From assembly GCA_020055645.1 (NCBI GenBank), contig CM034546.1, positions 110,143,375 through 110,207,374 of the forward strand: a DNA stretch of 64,000 nt. The letters run 5' to 3'. Origin of the DNA: Tomocerus qinae (Eukaryota > Arthropoda > Collembola > Entomobryomorpha > Tomoceridae). A model generated the notes under the pieces. That model was not told where the DNA came from and did not search any database. It saw only the letters and a list, made by a program, of their open reading frames with translations. How positions within the stretch are numbered: position 1 is the first letter of the stretch; every line of letters begins with the position of its first letter. Position numbers and translations under genes: made by a program. Of this stretch, positions 36,574 through 48,001 are shown piece after piece.

Positions 36574-39500
36574 GTTGAACAATGGACGTGTATATAAATA
36601 TAATCACTCACGATCAGTCTTCGTCTCGAATGTTAGAAATAAAATCCGTACGTGTGGGACAATCCTTTATTGTACTACACATTACCGTGTGAGTTACAAA
36701 GAAATTACACACTTGATTGTGCACTACTATTTTATTTGTGCATTGCTCTGTAGTTGATTGACGTGACAGATTGAGCCAACGGAGATGATTGATCTATCGA
36801 CCGAGAAGTTTGCATGATGCTGAATAATATTTTGACGTGCTAGCAATTAAGTCATACCCAAAACTTAGGGAGCTACAAATGTGGACGGATTGATTTTAAC
36901 TTGGCTGACGAAAATGCCACAACGTTGATGATTATGGTGCTTGCTCCAACGCGCCGTGATTACCAATATCGTTTACTATATTTACCTGTAAATTATGGCT
37001 CGCGCTATTGTTACCTTACCTGCCTGGGTGAATAGTCAATAATCACTACAACCAAACCACGGAATCTACTAATAGTAAAATCACACTCGTATATACAAGT
37101 GTGCCACTTAAACCGCTTTCTCCTTCCCTTTTTTTTATATTCTCTATCAAATCCATAAAAGTAACATTTAATGTTTCAATGCCCAATGCACTACTTGATT
37201 TACTCCCTCTACCTGCATAGTCCCTATTACATCCATAATCTACGTCATAGGGACTGAAAAATAAAATTACTTCAAATTTTTCTGCTTTAAAACATATTTT
37301 TATGTGTTTTCTCAAATAATAAATCCCCCGGGAATGTAAATAGGGTAGTAAGTATATAGTATGATGCTATACAAGTACTGGGTAGTTGGAAAATGGTGTT
37401 AGTTTGAACAGTAATATAAGCACATAATGCATACCTTTTTGTGATTGTTAAATTACATTTAAATATGGTACCTTTGCTCTGTAACTATAGGTTTACTGTG
37501 CTATGCTAAAGAAACGCGAAATTAAGTTTGCTTTATCATATCAGAGAACGGCTCGTTTAAAGCTGAGTAAAAGTAGCCAGCCACAACACTGTAATCAAAT
37601 GTACGTCGTTAACGACAGAGGCTCTGAAGGTTTTACGGCTAAACTCATAATCAGACTGGACCGAAGCATGGACTATTTTTCTGACACGGAAGTAGCTCCT
37701 TTGATTACAGAGTGTGATATGCTATTTATGATAATATTAACAACTATATAAGGGTAGATAGAACCTAGGTATGTTTAGTTCACAACACACTACGATAATA
37801 GGGTGAACTACCACGGAAAATACGAACAAGAAGATAGCTAAGGATGATATTAGCTCGCTAACAATTCCCAAGTCGTAAAAATCCAAATTTTTTTTGTAAA
37901 ACATCTAATCTCAATTTAATGATAAAAAAGCTTAATTAGAATTGTGATAGCTTGTAATCAATTAGCGATTAAAATCATGAAATTGAGTTCAACCTACCAT
38001 AGTAGTTAGTGTAAGCCGTACACAAAATGGTGTATACTTTTAGAAACTTGGAATAATAGAGAAAACTTAATTTGGCTACGACCCTAATTACGTTCCTAGT
38101 AATCATGTACATTTACTCTTCTACATCATAGACTAGTTATATACTAGAGTATACTAAAATGCAGGTAAAATGTCCAAGTGGGATATTTCGGTTTTTTACA
38201 ATATTTGAATGCAGGTTTGAGTGTATTGAGTGATTAAATCATGAAATGAAGTCTGACATGTCAGAGTGTAAACTACGAAGAAAGTTATTTACTCTTGAGA
38301 GGTAAACACGAAATATAATAAATTTAATTGGACTATCTTGCGATAAGTATGACAATGTTTCCGGTATTGGGGAGTCATTATTCAAATAGGAGAATGCATT
38401 GAAAATGTGGGTTTGCACAGTATTTTCGCGAAGTAATATAATAGTTGGATGCATGTGTGTCGAATGTCCGAGTAGGTAATGTCAACAGAAATGATTGTTA
38501 ATTGATCAGTCAATTGTGCAAGTATTATGAATAATGGCAGGAATAAATTTTGCATTGTTGCATAAGGGGGAGTAATAAAGCTCCTTGCATTGGGAATCTT
38601 ATTAGCTATTCCTGGAATTGGTCGTGTAGGATGACTAACGTAAACACTCGCGATAATTTATGTGTACACAGAACGGATATTTATTTAAGCCTGTTGGAAA
38701 CTGTACATATAAGGAGGCAAGACAAGTACATGGTAGGAGCGTGGTGTTTAATAGTAATAGATAGACAAAAGAGAGCAGAGGACAGTAGCAATAAAAGCAG
38801 AGTTAAGGTAAGGGGCACTAATGTAAAAATTATAAAGCCCATTTGTGTACTTACACACATTGTTTCTCCTTAGTAAATACACTATCACTAACTCGCTATC
38901 TTTATTATCTGCGTGTATAGTTAATCAGTCTATTTTAACTTTGTGTTGAACAAAGCCACACACAGCGATAGGCAGGACTCACTCAAGTAAACAGGACTTG
39001 AACTCATGAGACGTCGACTCTCGCTACACTTTACACCAATATTATACTACAACATTTCATTATACCAGCCATGAATTCCTTTTTTCCTTTAATCAAAGTG
39101 CGTAGCTTGCACGATGACTGGACGCTACTACACACACAGAAATTGGAACTATTTTACATGAAACATTCTGCAGTTCGTATAATGATGCCAGCAAAAAATA
39201 TGCGTGTTCAATACGATTCTCCTTCCTATCATTTAACGAACGTGGACCCGACTGTCGAAATATTATTGACGGAAAAGGTTACCATTTAATAAATGAATTC
39301 TATAAAAATACAATTTTTTTAAGTGTTTTTATTGATTCGTTTAATTGTAGATTTCATTTATGATTTTATTTGCTGCAGACAATTATATGGTTGATCTTTA
39401 GTATCTCATTTTACGCACAATTGGATAAAACTAGTTGCAAAATAACTCTATCTTGATTTTTCACTGGGTTTAACTTGCATGATATAAAATGGCAAATAGT

Positions 39501-41151
39501 TTTTGATCAGAAGGCAGTAGCTCCGACGAGGAGTAACATTGACAGAATACATGACCAGCTTTTGCAGTTTTGCACGGCATAAGGTGTCGAGACATTACAT
39601 TAATTATTCAAGACCACCATGGAGTTTGATCCTCGGTAGTTGCCTTTGCTTGTTCTATTCTCCTGTTTACTACTTACAGGCAGTTGAATTCTATGTAGCT
39701 GCATGGCTAGATGTACAACTCAGATAATATGCAGTGGAGAGTACGTGCATGTACACAGACAAACAGCATTGTGTTTTATATGCTAAGTAGCCATGTACTT
39801 CTACTTACTTACTTTTGATTCCATCTACACTTATACTTCTTTTTGCTCAAAACCTTCCATACCAGACCATCCACCTTCCCTAATACATTACACTCAAACA
39901 GGATAAACTTTTATTACTTTGCAATTAACTACCATTTAGCAAATAAGAACATACTAAAGTCTCTACAAAAACAATCGTAATTATACCCATCTAATAAAAT
40001 TCTGGTACAGCCCAATCTATACACAACCAAATGAATCATCATTTTATTATCACTCTCTTAGTTTCATATTATGTACTGGAATTTCCATCATTATGGTATT
40101 ATCATTACCAAACTAGCCATCGAAACACACCAGCTGGACATTGTACCTTGTAATCCACCTCTGCACTCAGTTTAATAATATAACCTAACATGCACATGTA
40201 TAAAATTTAGAAATCAATGAAACTGTAACGTTTGAAATACAATTTTATCATATTACAGAAATATTCGAAAATTCAATGTGTTTGATACGATATACTTTAT
40301 AAATGTATGATTTTATAAATGTAACATCAGTATGTATTTACCTAAATGACATTACTTATGTTTGATTATTCCATTTAGAGGCTGATGAAATATCTATTAA
40401 GTTTTATTTCACCAAAATATCAAGTCCCCAAAAGTCACCCTTCGGTATTGTAGTACTAAATCCTTAATAATTAAATAGCAAAATAATGCAATGCTTCCTA
40501 TCAGAATCGTACTTACCTGTTTGTATGGTTCATCAAAGGATTATTATTGTTTTGCATTAAGTGTCTTATTTTCTAACCCTAAATCAACTCTTGGTTACTC
40601 CCAATAAGACGCAATTTCTGGAATGTTTCGCATTTTGAAATTATAATTTCATAATAGTAAAAGTTGTATCTTTTCAGGATTACCCCAATGGCAATAGGAC
40701 ATATTGAGTACGAGAGAAGCCATGAATGTGGCATACACATTATAATTTTACCAAGTCATATTATGCAGGATATTTGGGTATGAAAAAGATAAAAGGGACC
40801 ATGAGGAAAGAATCATGTGCCAGGCAGTAGTGCTTTCTCAATTTAACACTGACTTCAGCTAACATGACAGAAAGACAGGAGGGAGGAGATGTTTTGTCTA
40901 TAGATACAATAGATACAGCGCTAAATGTTTACATCAAAATAGGCAATGTATTGCAACATATAGGCAGAGGTATTGAGGGTTCAAAAACAACCAGCAACCA
41001 TACCGGCATTGGTAACCAAAAACAAAAATAATCTTCAAACTGGCTGAGGAGGTATAAACTTGAGAAAACATCGAAATGTTTAATAGTTGCTTGATTACTT
41101 GACACGTACCCTTCAATTTCTTGTCTCATCTTCAAATCATCCAGCCTTCAG

Positions 41152-41918
41152 CCCCTAATTGATTTTCCTCTCTCTATAATGCGAGATCCTCTACTGAAAA
41201 TCTTTTTTGCGCTTAAGCATTTTGTTACTAAATTAAATATCGAGTCAAAATATAGATATTTTTAATGTTGATAGTTTACCTCAATAGCTAAAGACAGATA
41301 CTGTTTTCATAGTTTCGACTGATTCACTCGGGTGTTAAAAATACTAGCATTATCCATTTCTGCGGCTAGAATATTTAATTAAATTGAAGTAAACCTCGTA
41401 TCTCTGCATGGGCCATTATTAGCATGCTATCAACAGCATCTATTTGACCTATTCCTGTCTCCCTCTTTGTGATGTTAGACTGTCTTTTGCAAAACATTTG
41501 TATTTTAAAAATTTTCTTAAATATCAAGACCAAACATGATATTTTTAAAATTTCATATTTTTTCAATTTAATTAAGAGAAGATTGCTCATGTCCCTATTC
41601 CAGGTATTTACTTAGATATACAGATACTAGTGTGTTATAATTTACTGCGGCCAGAAGAAAATTTCAAAATAGCAAGGTTATGTTAGCAACAAATCCTAAT
41701 TGATTTTGCTCTGTCTCTCTCTCAAATCCTCTATTGAGAATTTTTTTGCATTTTAATATTTTGCTCCAACCTAAATATCGAGTCCAAACAGGATATTTTT
41801 AAAGTTTGATTTTATCTTTGTAAATAAAAGCAGATTAAAAAACTCGATTAGTGTATTAAAGATTTATAGCATGTAGGCCCTAATTGATTTCTTCTCTTTG
41901 TAATGCGATCCTCAATAC
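41152..41918 (+). repeat. Cluster of degenerate direct repeats
   Basis: A unit of about 120 bases starts cctaattgatttt, continues with a CT-rich stretch, gatcctctA.tgAgAat, a run of T and taaatatcgagtc.aaa. It is seen at 41152-41270 and 41692-41810, with partial copies at 41486-41555 (second half) and 41877-41918 (first half). Copies differ by many substitutions and indels, so the array is old. Function unknown. Confidence 0.55.
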
Positions 41919-44900
41919 TTATGCAGCCATGTTACATAGGATTATTACATCCAAAACGAAGAACTTTATGTTTTCGTATACAGGGATTACTTCGTAAATC
42001 GTAAGGTTGCATAATATAATTTTATTAGTAAAATGTAAAAGTGCATGTGTGGCAATGTGTAGTTTGGTTCTGGGAGGCTGGTGTGATGTAAAGTTGTAGT
42101 GTAGGGGAAGAAGTGGGTATAATAGTTGAACATAAATTAGACGGGGTAAGTGAGGCATTCAACAAGGGTGACACGGGCACATCCCGAACATGACACTTTG
42201 GCCTGTTTTCTAATAATCCTGGGATATTTCAGAGCTCAAGTTTACTTTTGTGCGCTTATGTTGTCACAGGGAAGCACCACCACCTAATTATCACTTACTC
42301 ATCCTCTCGGAGAAAGGAATTTGTTTCATTCCCCTCTAATTAGCTAAACATTCTCCTTTTCATAGATGTTTCTTTGGGTATGATATTTTCCCCAGTTCCT
42401 TTTATTAGATACTTTTAGAGAGTGAATATGTAGAGTCAACGGGGGAAGATACGCGACTAATTTTTAACGAGCTCTCGCGTTTACATCTCTTGTAGGTATG
42501 CAATAATATCATGTGTACTTGTGCAGAAACATACGCTTGGTAATTGTAAATGTAAATGTAGGAAAATATATTTCGCTAATTAATTGTTGAAAAAAGCCTC
42601 GTTAATTTTTCATTAGGGAGAGTAAGAAAAATATTTTGTCCTCCCAGCGAGGAACGTTTAGCAACTTTTTCGTAAGGTGAAGAAAAGTTGGTGAGTCGAG
42701 GAGTTCATGACATTTCCTCTTTCAAGATTTAATTTAATTCCACTAGTGTTTGAGCTGTCTTGTCCTTAATTCCGGTCCTTACAAGTTCCAGATATAATAG
42801 AGGGATAGTAGTAGCCACTACTCGCAATACGAATGAAATTAGTTCAGTGAACTGACATCACATAGGAAATCGACTATGCATGAGAAATGTGAATAGAAGA
42901 GAGGCAAGAGATAAAGCAGCTCAGATAATTTCAGTTTTGTGACCAGTTTTTATGTGCACGGAACGTGTTTAAGTAAAGAGAGAATAAAATACGAGCTGGA
43001 GCTTGAAGCCCGCATAGGTATGTTGTTATATATCTGCATTTGTGTAAAATGGGGCCAGGACTGAGCTCTACTTTAATAAGCACATAGCCAGCACTTACTG
43101 GAGAAGACAAAGCAGGATATTATAGTGTTATAAAGTATAAATACATATGCAGAGCAAATAGTTATTTTCTTGCTATATTCTTACAACACTTTACATACAC
43201 AATTACATTGCTTTTTGGTAGAGTCTGGGCACGTTAACTTGCTTCCCTTCCCTCATATTATAATCTCTGAGTGTATTGTGTAGCAAGAAGTGACAAATGC
43301 GGGAAATGCCTTCTAATTAGAACTACGGACCACACACGCCAGACTATGCTACTTAGCCTTATACACATTGTAACCTTATAGCTTCTGTCCTCAGGAAAAT
43401 TCTCAGTGGGTTAACTCAACTCAAACAAAATCTACCTACTACGTGTCTTTTAGGCCTATACTTATTTCCCTCTTTACGTAATCTCACATACATACAATTT
43501 GACTCTATTATCCTACGAATTCAACTGCCTCTGTGCCGCCAGGAGCACCATACCTTTCCTATATAATTCGAATTTCGAATTAAATACCAGCTCTTCTATA
43601 CTGTGTCTTCAGACAAAATCAAACACATGCAATACTCGCTTTTAATGTAAATAATCTCTAATTCTGTTATTACACATGTATATCGTGCAATACACTGTCT
43701 GACAAGGAAATACAATCTACACAAATCTACACGTATAAATACAAAGATATTTTATCAAATATTAGCATCTGGTATTTGCCATTGTTTTTTACTAGCGTAG
43801 TAAATAATTGCATTTATTGTAGTGCAGACCAAGTTCGGAATGTATGTATACATACCTTGCTCAATTGACGAAATACTTTAGCTTATCTCCAGCTATTTAT
43901 TATACGAATTGGCAAATCACAATAAATCAAGTAATAAAAGTAGAAATCCATATTACTATGTCTGCATTCACTTAGCTATTATAAATGGGAACAAATCTGG
44001 ATTATTTTGCTTGAATTGCTTTTTTTTCTCGATCTTTACGACACCCAAATGCAAATGTATTATTTACGCTTTACGCTGCAGAGAATAGAATTGTCAACAA
44101 ATTATAGTTCATGCACGCTAAGAAAAAGTGGAGAGGACAAAAGGCAGAGTGTTCAGAAAATAACCATGCAAAGCAAAGCAATTGAATAGAAATTTGGCCC
44201 TAAGTTATATATCATGTTGATTCTTTTATTCGTGGTTCGTGAATACTTTCTTGATTGTAATTACGTAGCTTTAGCTATGTAATACTCAGTCAGACATCAG
44301 TGGATGAAATATAAGAGAATTTATTGCAATTCCTCATTGCATTAGTATTTCCCAGTAGTAAGGTGGTGGTGGGTCGTTGTATTAGTCCAATGGAGTAGAT
44401 TTGTGTAGCCCAGAAGCTATGAAATGTATTTTCTTATAATAAAAAAATGTTCCTATATAGGAATAGGAAAGAAAAAGAGTTGGAACGGCTTATTCCAAGT
44501 AAGCATGACTTAGGAATGCTAACAATTTGCATGACTGCCCTGACACACGGTACACTTACACCGAGCGTAGTTAGATTGCAACTAATTGTATACTGCATAG
44601 GTTACAATGGAGTAACAAAACAGCTAAATTTCATTCCTTATTATTAGCCCGTGAGTGTAGAGAGAGCGTATGACAAGGCAAGCTGTTGAGTTACACTCTA
44701 CCTGCCTACAACCAGGCCAGATCCAAATTCACCTCCCTCCCGACTACCTTATACGGTTATATTTGCGCATGCTACCTTATATTTTGCCAAATGCAGCCAT
44801 CATCATTTTCAACACAAGTCACAAGTGGCAGTGATTACATTTTCTTGATTGCCTATTTTCTCCCCATTACTTCTCCATTTATTCGATGCTTCTGTTTATG

Positions 44901-46137
44901 AATTTTAAATGATAGAAATGTTTGAACTATTGGATTCAGAATTCATTCATTTATTTATTGGACTACAATTTCTCCGCAAACTTTCCGCCAACATTTACAT
45001 ATACACACTTAAACAAACAGAAAACTACAATACACGGGTTTTAAAGGTAAGTCTTGTTTCTTCACTCTACTCCATCGCAATCCTTCGTTTCTTTACCCTA
45101 CAACGTAAGAAGAGCCAATACCAAAGGGCACTACACAGATATAAATTACTAATTAACTCGGATATAATCGTCTACCTATATGTAGAACGAACATTTATAC
45201 AGTTAAAATATACAGACGATCTAAAGAAATACAATAGTACAGTAAAGTTTACACACAAATACTACATTTAGTAATTCACAATCGAGTTGATTAACTCGCA
45301 TTTGGTATCTGTAACTTAAATTATTAGTTTTTACCCATATACATACTTAGTATTCACTTTATATGTTAATTTATTTGTAGGTCATTACATTACATAGGTA
45401 CACTTATACTTATAGTAAAGACATAGGTACGCTGTACGGTAATATATAATTTTACACTGTGTGTGAAACTAAGTATGTTCAAAATGCTGAATGTATTAGG
45501 AACTAAAATCGCAGGGAAACATCTAAAAGATTCTTATGGTATATCGATTGTGACATTAACACTAGAAATTATTGTCAAAAATCATAAGGAATAAATTAAT
45601 GATGCTAATAGTACGCGACTACACTGTTATTACTATTGTCTATGCGGGGGTATATGATACAGCGAATACGCTACCTGAAAAAAGGAACAATTCTAAAATA
45701 AAACAAACGAAAACAACGACGAGATTCAGCTTGAAGTACTCAAGAAAGTATTTCTGCTTCTTAAAGTTACATAATAATGGTTTGTGGGTGGTAGATTACT
45801 TACTGTTTAATACTAGAAGGCGATGTCGTATTTTATTTTGTTATATACTGAAGTGTAATATTTAAGTAGCTGTTTGTAACGGTAGCCTACTACAAATTAA
45901 TTAAATTGTGACACTCTTAGTTAATTAGTCTAGATTATTATTGAGTAATCCCGTGGAGAGGATAGAATTTTAGCTAAAAATTCGTTGCCTATAAATATTA
46001 AGATGAGATAATTCGTTCCGATGGGCTTCGTTTAGGTTTTCTAGACATTTCAGCTATACTAATATTACATTATAATTAAGATCAAGATGGAGGACCGGGT
46101 GGTCATTGACTCATCAGAAAAGTTAAGTCTTGCTTTG

Positions 46138-46143
46138 TTTATT
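46138..46143 (-). terminator. Candidate polyadenylation signal of gene B
   Basis: Plus-strand tttatt reads AATAAA on the minus strand, about 93 bases past the gene B stop codon. It is the nearest canonical hexamer downstream and at a plausible distance, but AATAAA is common in AT-rich DNA. Confidence 0.4.
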
Positions 46144-46235
46144 CAACTTAACTCTGTGCTTTACTCATATTGCTACATCTAATGATTAGTACAGGGTAGG
46201 ACTATCTTTGAAAAGGTAGACCAATGTTGGTGAGT

Positions 46236-46376
46236 TTACTCATCATCAGAGTCATCCTCAGCTCCAGGACCGGATTTCGGAGGAATGGTGGAATGGTTGT
46301 ACAGTCCTTGGGCCATCAATTGCATTGCTAAACCACCTCGTTGTCCTGTCGCTTTCTTCAGCTTGGCTCGTTTGTT
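46236..46376 (-). CDS. inv: Gene B last exon (homeodomain end, EH5, acidic tail)
   Basis: Forty-six codons plus TAA. It begins [10 protein letters not shown] directly after the acceptor (gatcgcag), so the exon starts exactly at homeodomain residue 51, as in gene A. After EH5 the tail differs fully from gene A ([15 protein letters not shown]) but is also acidic. Confidence 0.94.
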   Translation of the reverse strand, partial: NKRAKLKKATGQRGGLAMQLMAQGLYNHSTIPPKSGPGAEDDSDDE

Positions 46377-48001
46377 CTGCGATCATAAAATTACCACAAA
46401 ACCACATCAAAATCAGCCACACATTATTGATGATAACTAGACTACCCAACAATAAGCAAGCAAAACAGTCAACTAGCTACAAAAGAATGCTTGGTAGGTC
46501 CGTTCCTTGTCGGTTTACATTAACAAACAGCCACAGCTCTTATTCATACCTACCTTCCTTTCCATTTCTTTTTTGCCCTATTTCAATGAGACTTCTTATT
46601 AGTTCACTAAATCTGTGCTTCTTCCTAAACTATATCTATATTCATTGACTTCGTTAAAATACTTCTACGCATATCTATCTAAAAGCTACTTAAATCTACA
46701 AAAACACTTGGCTTTAGAGATGTAACAATTTTTATATCCCTAATGTAGTTACCTATAGTCATTTAGTGGACAATATTATCATAAAACTATGCAAATAAAC
46801 CAACCATAAGGAAACAAGCCTACCACAAAATTTGGTTTGGACACCCAGACAGAGTCCATGGCATAGCCCAAAAAATGAGCGACAAGATTCCTTCATTTTC
46901 GCTACGTTCTATTCAAATGTCTTCCTGCGGTTTCCCTTTGCTTTTCATCTTATCAAAATGAATGAGATCTGTTTGGTAGGAAGCACAAGAAATGAGCCTT
47001 TGATTTCCATGATTACTCTACACATACTTTGTTCATTCACGACTATATGAAAAATTGTTCAACTTACGAAATACATGAGTAGCTAATCAATTTACTGAAT
47101 AAGCATATAAAGTCAGTAAAGAAATGATATAAGATAATCTTGGTTTATATCCGTCGGTGTGTAAACATTTATCAAAGAACATGGACTGCATTTGAAAGTC
47201 TAAGTAGCAAATTAAATGATTGCTTTTCCTAGTTTGTACAAAGAATCCATAGAACACAAGAAATACTTACTACATTGTACAAGTATTTCGATTGTTTCTG
47301 AAATGTAGTAATCAATATGTTGTCGTTTAGCATAAAAAATGAAATGTGCCTCGGCACATAGCAAAATAATGGCTCAGTTTTTCAATCGCATCATTAAATG
47401 TCATGTACCTATGCTGATTGTGAATTTGTGAATGCATGAGAGACGAGACTATAAATCTAAGTTTGAGCTTTGTTAATGGGAAACTGGCTTTTTATCGTTG
47501 TCAATAGTCAATATGGAATATAATAATATGGATTTGATTATTGCAGATTGGATTGGCAAGTAGAATAGTATGAAATAAGGAGGAATGCATTTGCTGTAGA
47601 TTTTCTATTCAGATACAATGTGAAAACAGGACTGAAAGGTTCCGATTAGATTAATTTGAATGTAGGTAGATGTAGGATTTATGAAGATAGAGCTATCTGA
47701 ATCTTGTTATAAAGAGGCAGGGCAAGATTTCTCTTGAAAAGAAGAAGTTTAATTGTTGCAAGTGAGGCAGTCGCACCAGTCAATCAGTAAAAGATTAGAG
47801 TTCTCACCTGAAACCAGATTTTAATTTGATTCTCATGAAGTCGCAAATCCCTGGCGAGATCCTGACGTCTTTTTTCTGTCAAGTATCGATTCTCTTCGAA
47901 CTCCTTTTTAAGTCGAGAGAGTTGTTCAGCCGTGAAAGCTGTCCTCGGTCTTTTCTCGTCTATTTCTTTCTCTTTTTTTCGCCCCCGGCGTGTTCTGGGA
48001 C
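46236..48001 (-). CDS. inv: Gene B: engrailed-family homeobox gene, 3' two exons (partial)
   Basis: Minus-strand paralogue of gene A. Joining 48001-47808 and 46376-46236 gives a basic EH3-like start ([10 protein letters not shown]), a complete homeodomain, EH5 ([20 protein letters not shown]) and an acidic tail [11 protein letters not shown]. The homeodomain differs from gene A at residues 14 (Ser for Ala), 18 (Lys for Gln), 39 (Arg for Lys) and 59 (Ala for Ser). Both introns have the same phases as in gene A. The first exon, with the start codon, EH1 and WPAW, is not visible up to 64000, so the gene is partial here. The inv label rests only on its being the second linked copy; the diagnostic Arg-Ser insertion lies in the unseen part. 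The protein should be a nuclear repressor overlapping in function with gene A. Confidence 0.88.
46377..47807 (-). other. Gene B homeobox intron
   Basis: GT-AG intron of 1431 bases, phase 0, between homeodomain codons 50 and 51; donor tttcag|gtgaga. Nothing else recognisable is inside. Confidence 0.92.
47808..48001 (-). CDS. inv: Gene B middle exon (EH3 and homeodomain residues 1-50)
   Basis: 194 bases: two bases completing a split codon, then 64 codons from [14 protein letters not shown] through Gln50. It is seven codons shorter than gene A exon 2, all in the linker before the homeodomain. The acceptor is cctggacag, phase 1. [10 protein letters not shown] is identical to gene A. Confidence 0.95.

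Larger units (their letters stand above)
22620..46137. other. Intergenic region between the two 3' ends
   Basis: About 23.5 kb of AT-rich DNA between the converging genes. Listed separately: foldback elements at 27434-27951 and 29849-30235, the direct-repeat cluster at 41152-41918 and weak coding-like stretches (26795-26977, 33201-33377, 34201-34323, 36425-36573). No tRNA, rRNA or recognisable protein gene was found. In insect en/inv loci such DNA carries shared control elements, but that cannot be shown here. Confidence 0.6.

Noticed and set aside
38550..38873. 107-codon plus-strand open frame
   Set aside because: No family, splice or codon evidence; within the range of chance frames.
44909..45271. 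120-codon plus-strand open frame
   Set aside because: AT-rich composition (Tyr, Ile, Lys, Leu), no motif and no conserved block recognised.
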